This document shows positions 23,994-35,966 of a stretch of DNA of 64,000 nt, in pieces (the stretch's first letter is position 1; every line of letters begins with the position of its first letter). The notes beneath the pieces are model-generated. The model was not told the origin of the DNA, did not search any database, and saw only the letters and a list, made by a program, of their open reading frames with translations. The stretch lies in contig JBEWZL010000043.1 in assembly GCA_045837725.1 (NCBI GenBank), positions 1 to 64,000 on the forward strand. Reading direction: 5' to 3'. Position numbers and translations under genes: made by a program. The stretch comes from Vermamoeba vermiformis (Eukaryota; Tubulinea; Echinamoebida).

Positions 23994-24902
23994 CTATTTG
24001 AAGAACTTTATACCAACGTGATCCGCGCTCTGCGTACCACTAAAAACTTTAGCGACTCCCCGTCGCTCCAAAATATTAAGGGCTTTCATTAATATTCGGT
24101 TATCCAACTTGTAAAACTCTAAAGTAGGTACAAGAGTTAGCTTATGTCCACGGTAAAGTGGATGTCGCTACAAACCTTCTTTTTCAACCATTTCTCCTTC
24201 TGTTAGTTCAAATAGCGTTAAAACTGTATCGATCATGCCATTTTCTTGGACCTAATACCAACATAACGGCCATTAGATTTAGTGAATCGTACGATCGGGG
24301 TATAAAACCAATGATTGCGTACAAATCGATGTTACAGATAAAAATTTTAGTTTAAATATTAATATTATACGTACTGTTTTATGAATAATATTTGCCCACT
24401 GTTCGGGAGTCTTCCAATAAACAATGATTCTGTTCTTGGTTTGATCGAGCCATTCACCATTTCCTTTGCTGACTAAATAATCTAAGCATGATCTAATAGC
24501 GTCGGGCGCTAATCGTCCTATATTTCAAGGTTAAGGATCGGAAAACAAAATTTGGAAAATTAAGATCTCGCTTCTTTAGCTTCAAAATTTCAATTTGCTG
24601 AATATTTACTGTCGTATTGCTACTTACTATTAATTTTTGTATTTTTAAATAATGGCGTTTCTGCAGCCTCAGGTATAGACAGCTCATAGATCTTATAATG
24701 CTTTGTGTAATCAATAATAAATTGCGCCCATATTTCTAACTGCTTTTCTCGTGTATTTAGCACGGGCTGCAAGCTATAACATAACGAGGGAAATTAGCGG
24801 TGCTGCAACATATGGTATAAAAGATCCCTGAAAAACTTACGTGTAAAACGGAGGAAGGTCATATATTGCAGGAAATGTAAATGGTTGTACTTTGGTGGTC
24901 AT
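23994..24902 (-). CDS. VPS25: Vps25, ESCRT-II subunit
   Basis: Four exons give a complete protein of about 180 residues. It opens MTTKVQPFTFPAIYDLPPFY, the typical Vps25 start with the FPxxYxxPPF pattern, followed by LQPVLNTREKQLEIWAQFI. The second winged helix contains EWLDQTKNRIIVYWKTPEQW, LEFYKLDNRILMKALNILE, and the ending VGIKFFK that in this family closes the domain. ATG is at 24900-24902, TAG at 23994-23996. In ESCRT-II two Vps25 copies bind Vps22 and Vps36 and recruit ESCRT-III during multivesicular body sorting. Length and motifs agree with the family and there are no breaks. Confidence 0.92.
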
Positions 24903-25089
24903 GGTGTTCGTTCAAGCTGCTTTTGAAGCGAGTTTGAATTTGCCCTTAAAAAAAGTTAAAATTTGACGGGCAAAAAAGAAGGAGGGTCAAATTCCAGGAA
25001 CAGCGCGGATCGCAATATCTTCGTCCATCAAACGAAATAGTACACCAATCGTATTTCATTGGTACAATATCGGTATCTACCGATTAAAT
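24903..25089. promoter_or_regulatory. Divergent promoter between VPS25 and the TKL kinase gene
   Basis: Only 187 bases separate two divergent start codons, so both promoters must overlap here. No clear motif is visible. Confidence 0.4.
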
Positions 25090-27703
25090 ATGGAGTGGGA
25101 AGATGCGTTGAAGATCCACAACGCTTTGCACAGCAAAGCCAATACTGTGACAGCGGCTAACAATACGTTTAATATTGTCCTAAGCAAAAAGAATGGCTGT
25201 AGAACGGTAAATAAGCCTAAAACTAGCAAAGATAATTAAGTTTCAAATCTGTGATCGGAAATAATGGCGCCAAAAATCTTACAAATTGGTCTATAATTAT
25301 TAAAATATGATGACTATTACATCTATATTATATTTATATTTATCAAATAGGTTAACGTTTTTGGGACGTGGTGGATGGTGCAGAACACGAAAAAGCCCAG
25401 TCAATACACTTTGCGGGCAATGAACGGCGAAAAATTAACTTGGATCATGACTAAACCTCGATGGGGTCTAATAGCGTATGTTAGGGAATCTAGATGTTCA
25501 TGATTAGTTTCAATTTATTTCAAACGACATCCGAACTGTCTCCAATAATTCTTTAGTTTAATACATTTATTATCAAAAATTATTTGTATTAATTAGGATT
25601 TGATAGCAATGGTGAATTAGAAGTTTGGTGCACGGCAATCAAAAAACCAGATCCCAAAAACGAAGATCCAGGAACAGACGCAGAAGAAAAGACAATTAAA
25701 CGAAGAAAATTGAATTCATCACAATCACAATCAACAGGGTCGGAAAAAGCTGCCTCTGAGACTTCGTCAGATCCAGTAAACAACTCCGAAGACAGCGGCA
25801 CTCGTCGCATAACACGATCCCGTTCTCGAGCTCAAAACAACACTAAAATCAAATCAGAAGGTAATTATAATATTTTAATATAATAATTTAATATAATAAT
25901 TAATACACGATACTGCGGATGTGTTTTTGCCAACCCAACTATTTTTTTGACGTTTATGCTAGATGACAACGAAGATACTATTAAAGCCGATGATATGGAC
26001 ATGAGCAACGAGCCTAGCTCAGATTTATTTAGCGACGGCGATACTGAACGTGTGGTTTATGCGCAGAAAAAGATTCAGGGATCTGGCCTGTCATCAGATT
26101 TCTCGGTCATTTCGCTCAGCAAACAAGGAAGCAATATGAGCTCTAATAATAGCAACACCAACAATACGAGCAGTAGTGATAAAAATGATATGGAGGTTGA
26201 TGAAGACGAGTCGACGATCGCGTACAATAACAACAATAATACAGCACCACAAAAGAAAGTTGACAGCAGCGATGATGTGCAAGATGAATCTACTATTGTC
26301 TATAATAACAATAATAAGCAAGCTGCAAATAATAATAATAGCAATAACAACGTACCTGAAGCCAAAAAAGAACCTCCAAAACCAGCAGCAGCCAAGAAGA
26401 AAGGTATTAACAATGCTTTATTTTTACTCGACTGAGCGTTTAATTAATTTTTATTGCCTTTTTAGGAAGCATGTATAATAAGAGCAAAGGTTCAGGCGAC
26501 ATAATTCCAGTATGGCAAATTGATTTCGACGAGCTAGTTTTGGGCGATAAATTAGGCGCTGGTGCATTTGGAGAAGTAAGTCGTTACTATATTTAGTATA
26601 TTCCTGCCGGACATACTTAATCTATTGCTATATTAGGTCCGAAAAGGTCGTTACAGAGGCACTGATGTCGCGATAAAGATCCTTCACACGCAAGACGAAG
26701 AAAACACAGCAATGTTTTTCAAAGAAGCTGAACTCATGTGCAAACTACGGCACCCTAACGTCATTCAATGTGCGTGCAGTTAATCACTTTCATTAATTTA
26801 TGAAATTTATTTTTGGTTCGAGAACCGGAATGCTGAAACAAAAATTTTTAGGTCTTGGGGCATCAGTCTCTCCGCCAAATTTATCAATAGTAATGGAATT
26901 AATGAACTCAAATTTATCGCGGCTTATTAGATCTGGACCTACTGACCATAAAGTCATGGTTAAAGTTGCGATCGGCATTGCTCGCGGCATCAACTTTTTG
27001 CACACCGCCAAACCGAAGATTATTCATCGAGATCTCAAACCAGATAATATTTTGGTAAGTATTGCCGGGCACTGTTTATTTTATCATTAAAAGCCTGACC
27101 CTTGGAATTTAGCTGGACGACAATTACGTGCCAAAAATAGCCGACTTCGGAGTGTCACGGGAAAACTTTGCAACCGAAACGATGACACGAATAGGCACAG
27201 TAAGAGACCTTTATATTACTATATACAAGAAATGCTTTATTAATGCTCTTCGCTTGGCAGCCCGCGTATTGCGCACCCGAGATCTTGAACAATATGAAGT
27301 ACAATGAGAAGGTGGATATCTTTTCGTTCGGTATGATGCTTCACTCGATGGTGACAGGAGGTCCTCCATTCAGCAAATCAGGACCGAAAGGAACTCCATT
27401 GGCTGCACTACAGGTAAGCAAAAGATGACCGGTTCTCGCCGACTAGATCCCGTGTTACGCCTTTCTATCACATTGTATTTTATGCCCGATGATTTTTCAT
27501 CATTACTAACGCTAGTTTAATAGATCATGATGAAGCTCGCTGTTCAGAAAGAACGGCCGCCGATGCCAGACACGATCGTGCCCGAGATCAAAGAGCTGAT
27601 TGAAGCGTGTTGGCAGCACGAGCCCAAAGATAGGCCGACGAGCGAAGAAATTTTGTTTAAATTGGAGAACGTGATCTATCCGAAGTACTGGCCCAGCAAA
27701 TGA
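25090..27703 (+). CDS. TKL-type protein kinase with a distinct N-terminal domain
   Basis: The first three exons encode MEWEDALKIHNALHSKANT, then VNVFGTWWMVQNTKKPSQYT and MTKPRWGLIASGFDSNGELE, a compact domain I cannot name. A long linker rich in Asn, Ser and Asp follows. The kinase domain is complete: glycine loop LGAGAFGEVRKGRY, VAIK lysine, catalytic loop HRDLKPDNIL, ADFGVSR, GTPAYCAPEI and a final CWQHEPKDRPTSEEI. The TKL assignment rests on the CWxxxPxxRP ending and the GxxAYxAPE form; substrate specificity (Ser/Thr or Tyr) is uncertain. It ends WPSK and TGA at 27701-27703. Asn-rich linkers of this sort are common in amoebozoan signalling proteins. Confidence 0.88.
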
Positions 27704-28208
27704 AGAATGAAAACTTTCACGTAGATTTGCCGTATGTAGCTCACCTCTTGTATAGAATCCAATGTAAATACTTGAATAGGACCTTACAATCGAATATTGA
27801 GTGGCAGTAACTTTGGACCGTGTTTTGGATAGTCGGATGTGGCTGTCACGCAGGGCTTTTGCGAGGTTTGTGGATATGATCCCCAAATAGCGATTGTTCA
27901 AGCTTTAACTATTTATCGTCCCTCAGAGTATATAGCTTTAAGGTTGCCAGAATCTTACTCGTGGATGAGAGCATGCATGTTTCGATCTGGTAAGAAATCA
28001 GTTTTCTTATTAAAACGTTGAGGATCCAGATAAAGTGATTCATTGCCGCGATTCTTCTGCTCGGCCAGCTCGCCTCGGCCGTGGAAAATTCGAGCCCGGC
28101 ATAAGAAATTTCGCCCCTATGATTCACACTTTATTGTCTTTACTGGGTCGCACGTTTATTCCTAAATATCTTACAGAGCTAATTAATAGTGACACCAGGA
28201 ATACAATA
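27704..28208. other. Intergenic spacer
   Basis: About 0.5 kb between the kinase stop and the first Zn2Cys6 gene. No open frame with gene-like character, repeat or RNA gene was recognised. Confidence 0.4.
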
Positions 28209-29999
28209 ATGTCAGATAGTAGTCGTTCGAGCGAAAATCAGATCGTGCTGCATCCGTTCGTCAATCCAGCGTTGAACAAGAAGCCAGCTTGCGTATTCTG
28301 CCACAAGAGGAAAATCAAATGCAATTCTCAATGGCCATGCGATAATTGCAGCAAACGAGGTCAAGAATGCGAATATACGGAAGTGTCAGCCGAAGAAAGA
28401 TCTAAAGTTACGAGCGTCTCGGATGTTGGCCTCAAAGCTCGACAAGCTCGTAGCAGAATTAGAATTGCAACGACAAGCTTGCGAATATTGGCAACGATTA
28501 TGCGAGCAAAAAACTCAAGCTGATGATAGCTGCATCATGCTCAGCATCACTCGAAGACCTGTTTTTTCTGGATCCGGCGCCAAATTGGTTCAAAACACGT
28601 GTGATGCAGTTGCTAAGAGTACTAGTGCATTCTACGAGCTCATGGAAGGTCTAATGCCTCATACATCAGCCTCTAAATTCTGTCCGCAGTATTCTGCTTT
28701 GATCTGGAACCGTCTGATCGACAGTTTGCCTGAAGACGCCGAGACGATCTTGCTGATAGATAAACTCATCGCTGCTAATATATTAATGCATAGCGCTATA
28801 TTCGCTGTCGGTAAGTCTCAAATCTTTTGGAATTTGAAGTTTTTTGTGTGATCAAAAAAAAGTTTACGTTGCTTTTATATGTCTGCTGATTATTCCAATA
28901 CTGAATCAATGTTTGATAATAGGTCTATGTCTAATTAATGAATTGGAACTCTCCCGACACTTCTATCGTCTTGCCATTGCGCTCTTGAATGGATTTAGCA
29001 ACTACTCCGTCTACACGGATCCCGGGCTAGTGCCTCGTGTAATGCTTTCATATATCTACTGCATGTTCTACAATATGATGAGCGCTGAGTTCTCATCGAT
29101 TCTGCCATTATGGAAAAGAGCTGCCGAGTTATTTTCCGTCGGTGAAAAGAATCTGGCTAAAGATCCCGCTGTCTTTGACGAGTAAGTCCTATGAACATTC
29201 ATCCAATAGCTGCTTATATTAATATACTATTCTATCATAGGATCGTTTGCGTCATGGTGATTATACACTCCGAACAAGCTCTTCGCAATGCGGAATACTG
29301 GATGCAGAAGTTGGAGTCCGCTATAACTTACGAGTGCAATACGGTATTGAATATACTCTCTTTATATAATCTAATCATGTCTTAATTGTTGCATTAATAG
29401 CTGCTGATGCTGATGTGGAAAAATATTGCACGTGTCACTTTGATCTTCCCAAGTTTGACGCAACTATCACCGCAGCGCACTCAATATATGAAGTAAGTTA
29501 GTATAGGCATCGCCTATAATAGCGTATATATTTTATCATTAATATTTGTGCTTACGGAACATTTTTCCAATTTAGGGAATTATGGGACTCGATCCGCTTT
29601 GAGCCTCTGTTGCAACAGCTCAGGAACGATCCAAATTATCATATGTACGTCATATGGGTTTACAGTGCCAAGGGCTTGGCTATGGTCAACACGTCGACTG
29701 AAATCGACTCCATGGAAGTCATGCACACTACGACCATTGTGGAGCAGAGCATGAAGCAGATCAACAAAGTGCAACAACTCTACTTTGTTCGCGGCTTAGA
29801 ATACTCGCATTATAGACTAGCGACTATGCAACAACAAGCTCCGGATAACTCTGCCGTCGATCTGATGATAGATCACATGGAAACGCTAATGTTGAACGAC
29901 GAGACTGGTGAGCCTTCGCCGTATAGCACTCCTAGCTCTAAAGAGTACAATATTAGCAACACTTCTTCGCCAATGAATCGATTTGATATTAGCGTCTAA
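28209..29999 (+). CDS. Fungal-type Zn2Cys6 transcription regulator, first tandem copy
   Basis: The N-terminus holds a binuclear zinc cluster: CVFCHKRKIKCNSQWPCDNC followed by SKRGQEC, six Cys with the usual spacing. A coiled coil (KLDKLVAELELQRQACEYWQ) follows as the dimerisation helix. The rest is a helical domain in five exons shared with the next gene, for example RPVFSGSGAKLVQN, ALIWNRLIDSLPEDAE, SSILPLWKRAAELFSVGEK and NYHMYVIWVYSAKGLA. It ends FDISV and TAA at 29997-29999. Between the zinc cluster and the coiled coil (about 28380-28440) the frame changes by one. A 55-base intron from GTGTCA to CAAAG restores it, but the paralogue is continuous here and reads PKKKWTASVKATPSQLAAKV, so an indel is also possible. 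Targets are unknown. Confidence 0.8.
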
Positions 30000-30635
30000 G
30001 TGTTTTGAAATATTGGCGCGGATTGATTTTTGTATAGATGATTGTAAAATTGTAGATTGTTTACCTACGTTAATTTTATTTATGTATTGGTGCATTGTGG
30101 TATAATACGATTTTTGCTAGATTGATGTTCAAGAGAGTTTGAGTCCGGATATACCTTTGTTAGTGGATAATTTGTTGGATTTTCCATTCATATCTGCGCC
30201 AGTAGATTTTATTAGCACTTTCCATATTTAATTCCGTAAAAACAGTTGAAATTGGACTTACTGCTTTGTTTTCTTGTATTAATCCGATACTCATCCATCA
30301 ACGACTTAGTATCCATCCGGATGCACCTCACAAGCTGTACATTCTCCTAATTGTTGACAGATCTGCTCGTTGAAAATGAAAAGTTAATAATTGGTTTTGG
30401 TTCGCGGTCTAAGTCCGATTTAGAGTTGTTACCTCGTAGAAAAAGTAAGACAGCAATATTGGCCAATACCAGCTTCTCGCTCTCACGGCACCGGTGTTAA
30501 ACGTTCTTCTCTCTTCCGAAATTTCCATCGCCGAAACGAATCACAACGGTACCGTCGCCTTCGGTGTGCATAAAAGCAAAGTTTTGACCAACAAATTTAT
30601 TACTAAATCAAAGGGTATACAACACTAATACGAAA
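30000..30635. other. Spacer between the tandem Zn2Cys6 genes
   Basis: This holds the 3' end of the first copy and the promoter of the second. CATAAAAG near 30568 is a possible TATA-like box about 65 bases before the ATG. No other feature seen. Confidence 0.35.
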
Positions 30636-32434
30636 ATGGTCGACGAAGAAGCATTAAGAGCCTTTTACGAAGAAGCCAGCCAAGCGCAAAATGGTGGCCA
30701 AGTGAATTCTAATCCGTTCAAAAAACCTGCCTGCATCTTTTGCAAGAAGCGCAAAATTAAATGCGACTTCCAAATGCCTTGCTTCCAATGCTGCAAGAGA
30801 GGTCACGAATGCTCATACGAAGAGCCTAAGAAGAAATGGACTGCTAGCGTAAAAGCGACGCCATCTCAACTTGCCGCCAAGGTCGATCAACTCACTGCCG
30901 AGCTCGAACTTCAAAAGCATATGGCCCAATATTGGCAAAAGCAATACCAACAAAAGTCGCAAGTCAAAGACTACACGCCAGTGCCAATCCAAAACAAGCG
31001 ACCAATATTTTCTGGATCTGCCGCCGAGCTTTGCCTGAACGTCGGAGCTGCTGTGCTTAAGGTTTCCCAAGCATTTTGCGATCTTATGGGCGCAATGATG
31101 CCTTATAGCACTTCGAGCTTCAGCCCAGAACTCTCTGCGTTGTTTTGGAACAGATTGGTTACCAACTCGCCTGAAGATCTCGTAGCAACTACTAAGTGCA
31201 TGAACGCCGATTCTATTGCTCAATTGTTAATTCACAGCTCTATTTTCGCTCTCGGTAAGCCCAGTAAATCTTTTGATATTTTTCGTAAATTCAAAAAATT
31301 ATTTAAATTATTAATTAGGATCTGCATTAATCCATGAGCAACAACTTGCCAATCACTTCTACAGCACCGCAAATATTCTTCTCTCGATGACTTCGATCCG
31401 CAACGTGCGAACTACAGATGCAGACTTGGTTAATCGCGTCTTGCTATCCTTCATCTTCTGCATGTACTACCACATGATCAGCGGAACTTTCTCGTCAATT
31501 TTGCCTATGTGGCGAAGAGCTGCCGAGTTGTTCTTGTTCAACGAGCAAATTTTGAATGAAGATCGCACTTCTTGCGACGAGTAAGTCCTAAAAAATTAGT
31601 AAAATTATTATAATCAGCGATTAACGGTAGTGTTTACAGAATCGCTTGCATGATGGCACTTTTGGAGCCTGAGGAAGCCAGCAAAACTGATGTTTGGGCA
31701 AAACGACTCGAATCCGCAACTGCACGCAGCTGCTTATATGGTAATTCTATTTATATCCTAATTTTAAGTATAAATTTATTAATTTAATGCCTTAAATAGC
31801 CCATCACGAATTTATGGAAGAATATTGCTCGCGTTGCAATTGTTTTGCCTAAATTGGCTCACTTCGTGCCCGCTGATTCTCAATATCTTCAGTAAGTCCT
31901 ATACTTATTTAATATGACTTTTTAAAGCGCATGAGATCTTACGACATTCTTTTATTAATCAGGCAATTTTGGGAGGATCTTCAACTTGAATTGCTTTTGG
32001 AACAAGTGCGTGACTCTCCTCACTATAACTTCTACGGCATTTGGGTCTACAATATGAAAGGTATCTCAGCTGTTAATAGAAACATGCACGACTACGCTGG
32101 CGCTGAAATGAACCAAAGCATCCGTATCGTGGATCAACTTTCCAAGCAGATCTCGAATACATCGCAACAAATCTATATCACTAGAAGTATGGAGCATATT
32201 CACTTCTTTGTGACCAAGATGCAAGAACGGGCACCCGATAGCTGCGCCGTGGAACTGATGCTGGATCAGATCGAAGCGATGATGGCAGGCGAGGACAGCT
32301 CATCTTCCGATGACACTTCCTATTATGGCAATAACAACAATAACAATAACACGAATCAAATGTACGATATTTACCATCCGATCAGCTCGGATTATCTACC
32401 GTACGACAACTCATTAGCCTCCATGGTCATGTAA
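30636..32434 (+). CDS. Fungal-type Zn2Cys6 transcription regulator, second tandem copy
   Basis: This intact paralogue lies head-to-tail with the previous gene and shares its exon layout. It starts MVDEEALRAFYEEASQAQNG. The zinc cluster reads CIFCKKRKIKCDFQMPCFQC then CKRGHEC, and the coiled coil is KVDQLTAELELQKHMAQYWQ. The shared C-terminal domain includes RPIFSGSAAELCLN, ALFWNRLVTNSPEDL, SSILPMWRRAAELFLFNEQ and NFYGIWVYNMKG. Near the end is an Asn run and a final SLASMVM with TAA at 32432-32434. A DNA-binding regulator acting as a dimer is the natural reading. Divergence between the copies suggests an old duplication. Confidence 0.88.
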
Positions 32435-32656
32435 AAAACTCCAGTGTCTACCAGATCAGGTTGACACCTCAAACAATTTTGTAATTACTTGTACTATACC
32501 TTGTTCATAAAACTCCGATTTTAAGAAACATCGTGACTATTGTCACGGATTGAAGCTTTGCAAGAATTCTGCCTTACTTTTCAGTGAACGATAGCTTGAA
32601 AGTTGTGTTTTTAAATTAATGTTTCAATTAAGTACGTACTCCATTTTATTTCTAAT

Positions 32657-35600
32657 CTACAACTCCACGTGTCCAGCATTGCCATTGATGGTAATAGTTT
32701 GACCGGTCTTGATGACTGAAGTCGCTTCTTTGACACGCAACACTGCTGGAATTTTAAATTCTCGCGCGACAACTGCTCCGTGGGATAAAATTCCGCCTGA
32801 CATAACATTAACGTCAAAAAATGTTTCACTGAACGATTGCCAAATATGGTAATAGTGTACTGTACCTTCTTCGGTGACCAATCCTGCGATTAACGAGAAC
32901 AAAGGAGTCCAACCAGGGCTCGTATGATGCGTCACTAAGATCTCGCCTGGTTGAACTTGATCCGCGTCATCAAGATCCGTGATGACTCTTGCCTTACCTA
33001 AAAAGGAAATTAGACAGATATTACCGATAAATATCCTTATTCGAAAATATACCTGTGACAGTGCCAGGAGATCCGCCCTGGCCGATTAAAGTTTTAGAAT
33101 TGGGATCTACTGTCTTTTTCTTCGTCTGCTCGGAGGATAATTCCGCGTCCGCGAGCCTCATCGGAATATTAAAGTTAATTAATGATTCACGAATGGTCTT
33201 GTTTCTGAACACGACTTGTTTTAACTGCGCCAAGTTGTTGGATCTGACAATTTCTTCGAACTCTTTTGCTCCCAAATAATAGATCTATATGAAAATATTA
33301 GTATTAGTCATATTGTTATATGAACGCTTACATCTTCATTATCTTCGAGCAAATCATTTTTGTGCCAGCGGGATCCAAGTTCGTTAATCATTTTGCATAC
33401 AAAGTAGTTTTGTCTAAATAAGGAAATTAGACCGTTATACCTAAGTTAATATGAGTATACCTTCCGTATGTGATATGAACATCTTCTTTCCAGTACAAGT
33501 AGTTTCGGAATTGAAGCAGATCCGATTCGAATTTTTGCCATCTTTTAGTAATAGCCTTATTATTCTTAAATATCTGTTTGACGCGTGCAAATTCTTCTTC
33601 GAAACTTTCTTGCTCGTTCAGTGAAAAATTGTAATCCTCGTCCTTGATTTTTTTCTTCAACTCCGATTGCAGAATTGTGAGTGCAAATGTCGGGTCATCG
33701 AGCCATCGAACGGCTTGAATATCTTCGTCCATGTCACAAAACCAAAAATGTTTCTTGAAAAAGCTCTCAAATTCACTGAAAATCGGCTTATTCTTAATTT
33801 CTGAGATGATTTTGTCCGGCGAATTGTTGAGCACCAAATCCATGTCCGATCGATCGCGTGCAATACGGCTAGCGAGAACTCGCAAATCTCGCAAAGCTTC
33901 ACCAGTACCTAAAAACTAAGTTAGACATGCCATATTTCCTTATAAGGCAACTGTTCTTTGTGCAACTTACCAGGATGGATCTGCGTTACTAATTTTTCCA
34001 TATTGATAAAGTCTGATGACCCTGAGCCTCTTAAGGAGTTATTGAATGACGCTACTTCGCTCTGAATATCATCGAGATATTTTCTAGCGACAAATCCGGT
34101 CATAAAACTATGACACGTCAACTCGGATCTGTCAGCCCAGATAGCTATTAATAACTGTGCCAGTTGATCGTCGCTTATCGTGTTAAGTGACGCCATAAGC
34201 CTCCATAATAAGGGCTCCATCTTGTCTCTATAATGATCGGTGTATCTTTTTGTCACATCGGCAAAGACTTGGTACAAACTCAGCGCATAACTGGATTCTT
34301 GATCCCGGTACGTTTTACTATAAAAGGAAATATCATATTAGCCATTGAAAAAATGATGAAGCCGTAGGCTATTCTGTGACTTACGAGTGCATATTGGAAT
34401 CAATGTAGGCTAGGCCGTACTTGATCCTCACCAAAGTGTCATCTGGAGCTTGCTCTTTCGTCAACTTGTTCATTATGCGCATGAATAAGGCGTAACCAGC
34501 AACACTTGTAAGAGACATGGCTAGCCAAGATTTGAACGTGAAGCCTATATTTAAGCATAAAACATCATTAGTAAGAATGAATGGAGTTGTCAAAGTAGTG
34601 CCTATGACGCGTACCTGAGACCCATTCACCTTTAATGGCGCAATGAAATTTCGTGACAGGACGTGTCTGTGTCATATACAGGTTGTCTTTATCATCAATA
34701 GCCCACTCAACATCTTGTGGATGTCCGTAGTGTCGGGCTAAAGTGACGCCCATCTCGCGGATCAGATCGAACTCTTTTAACGGATCACTAGAATCCTTAT
34801 TATCAACTATCTTGACGCCATTTTCCGTGCACACCTAAACACGCCTATTAAGTAACATAAAACCAACGATAAATCGAACGTACGTATTTTTTCTTCTGGT
34901 TCGCATCAGCAGTTCGCGTGCATTGGCCCGTGACCCAATTAAGAGTATAACAACTTGGACTAATCTCTCCAGATACTAGGCCCTCTCCTAAACCATGAAC
35001 AGCCTCCAAATAGAATTCTTCTTCATCGCCTAATATGGAAATGTCAATAAAAGTCACCACTTTGCACGGGTCAATTCGATTACCGTTCGAAGGATTAATA
35101 GTGAATAAAACTCCGCTAGCTTTTGATTGGACCATTTGCTGGATGACCACTGCCATTTTAGGCAATGTTTTCTTCCCAGATCGAACGAGAAATGAAGTCA
35201 TTGTCATCTGCCACATTGATTTCCAGCAGTTTTTGATCTGCTTAACTACCTCATCAACCTAAAAAAGAAAGCATTAGTATCACTTTCCTTATAAGGCAAT
35301 GGTACGTACTTTAGCAGGCACGTGCAAGAAACTGCTGCAAAGACCGGCCAATGAAAAATCAGCAGCGTCTTCAATCGTTGCAGAACTTCGCACAGCAACC
35401 GTTGAATTCGGTGGCAAACTGTTTAAAAATGCTTCTATTTTAGGCTTCAATTCAGGATTGAATTCTTCTTGATCGATCTTCTCGTATAATTGTTTGATTT
35501 TGGCTTCAGCCGTGGATTTGTTCATTATTCCGGTGCTGTTGGCTATTATCTCCCTCATTAATGATTCAAATTTATCCAAATGCTTTGAATATGCTGCTGT

Positions 35601-35966
35601 AGTTAAACAAGCGCCATTTGGAACTGAAAAGGCTCCGTTGCCATTTAAAGCGCAATAAACTTCAGCTAATCTGAGACCTTTGCCGCCAACTTGAAGAGTT
35701 CCATAATTGAGCTTAAATATCTCTTCAAATGTAACGAAGGGTAGTATATTTTTATCGTCTAATAGATCTTCTTTGCTCGTGGTGCTCTTTTTTTTCTTGA
35801 GCTGTTTCGCAGGATCGTTAACATTGAACTCTAAAAAGTCCAGTACTTTAATCTCCTTATTTTCTAAATTCAATTTCTCCAACGCTGGAATGCAGCATTT
35901 GTTAAATAAGTGCGTCTTCTCGGCGTCGACAAATTGGAGCGGATTTGATGAATCCGTGTTTCCCAT
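32657..35966 (-). CDS. PEP-synthase-like dikinase with rifampin-phosphotransferase domain order
   Basis: The N-terminal part is an ATP-grasp domain of the PPDK/PEP-synthase type: LQVGGKGLRLAEVY, VPNGACLTTAAYSKHL, VAVRSSATIEDAADFSLAG, VIQQMVQSKASGVLFTINP, AVHGLGEGLVSGEI and VEWAIDDKDNLYMTQTRPV. A long middle domain follows. The C-terminal part is the swivelling phosphohistidine domain: LVTHHTSPGWTPL, GLVTEEG and then GGILSHGAVVAREFKIPAVL, whose His is the expected phospho-carrier. The protein stops at GNAGHVEL with no PEP-binding barrel after it. This order (ATP, middle, His) is that of rifampin phosphotransferase and PigC rather than PEP synthase. The 69-base intron at 32797-32865 is a multiple of three and has no stop. 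ATG is at 35964-35966, TAG at 32657-32659. Substrate unknown. Confidence 0.88.
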
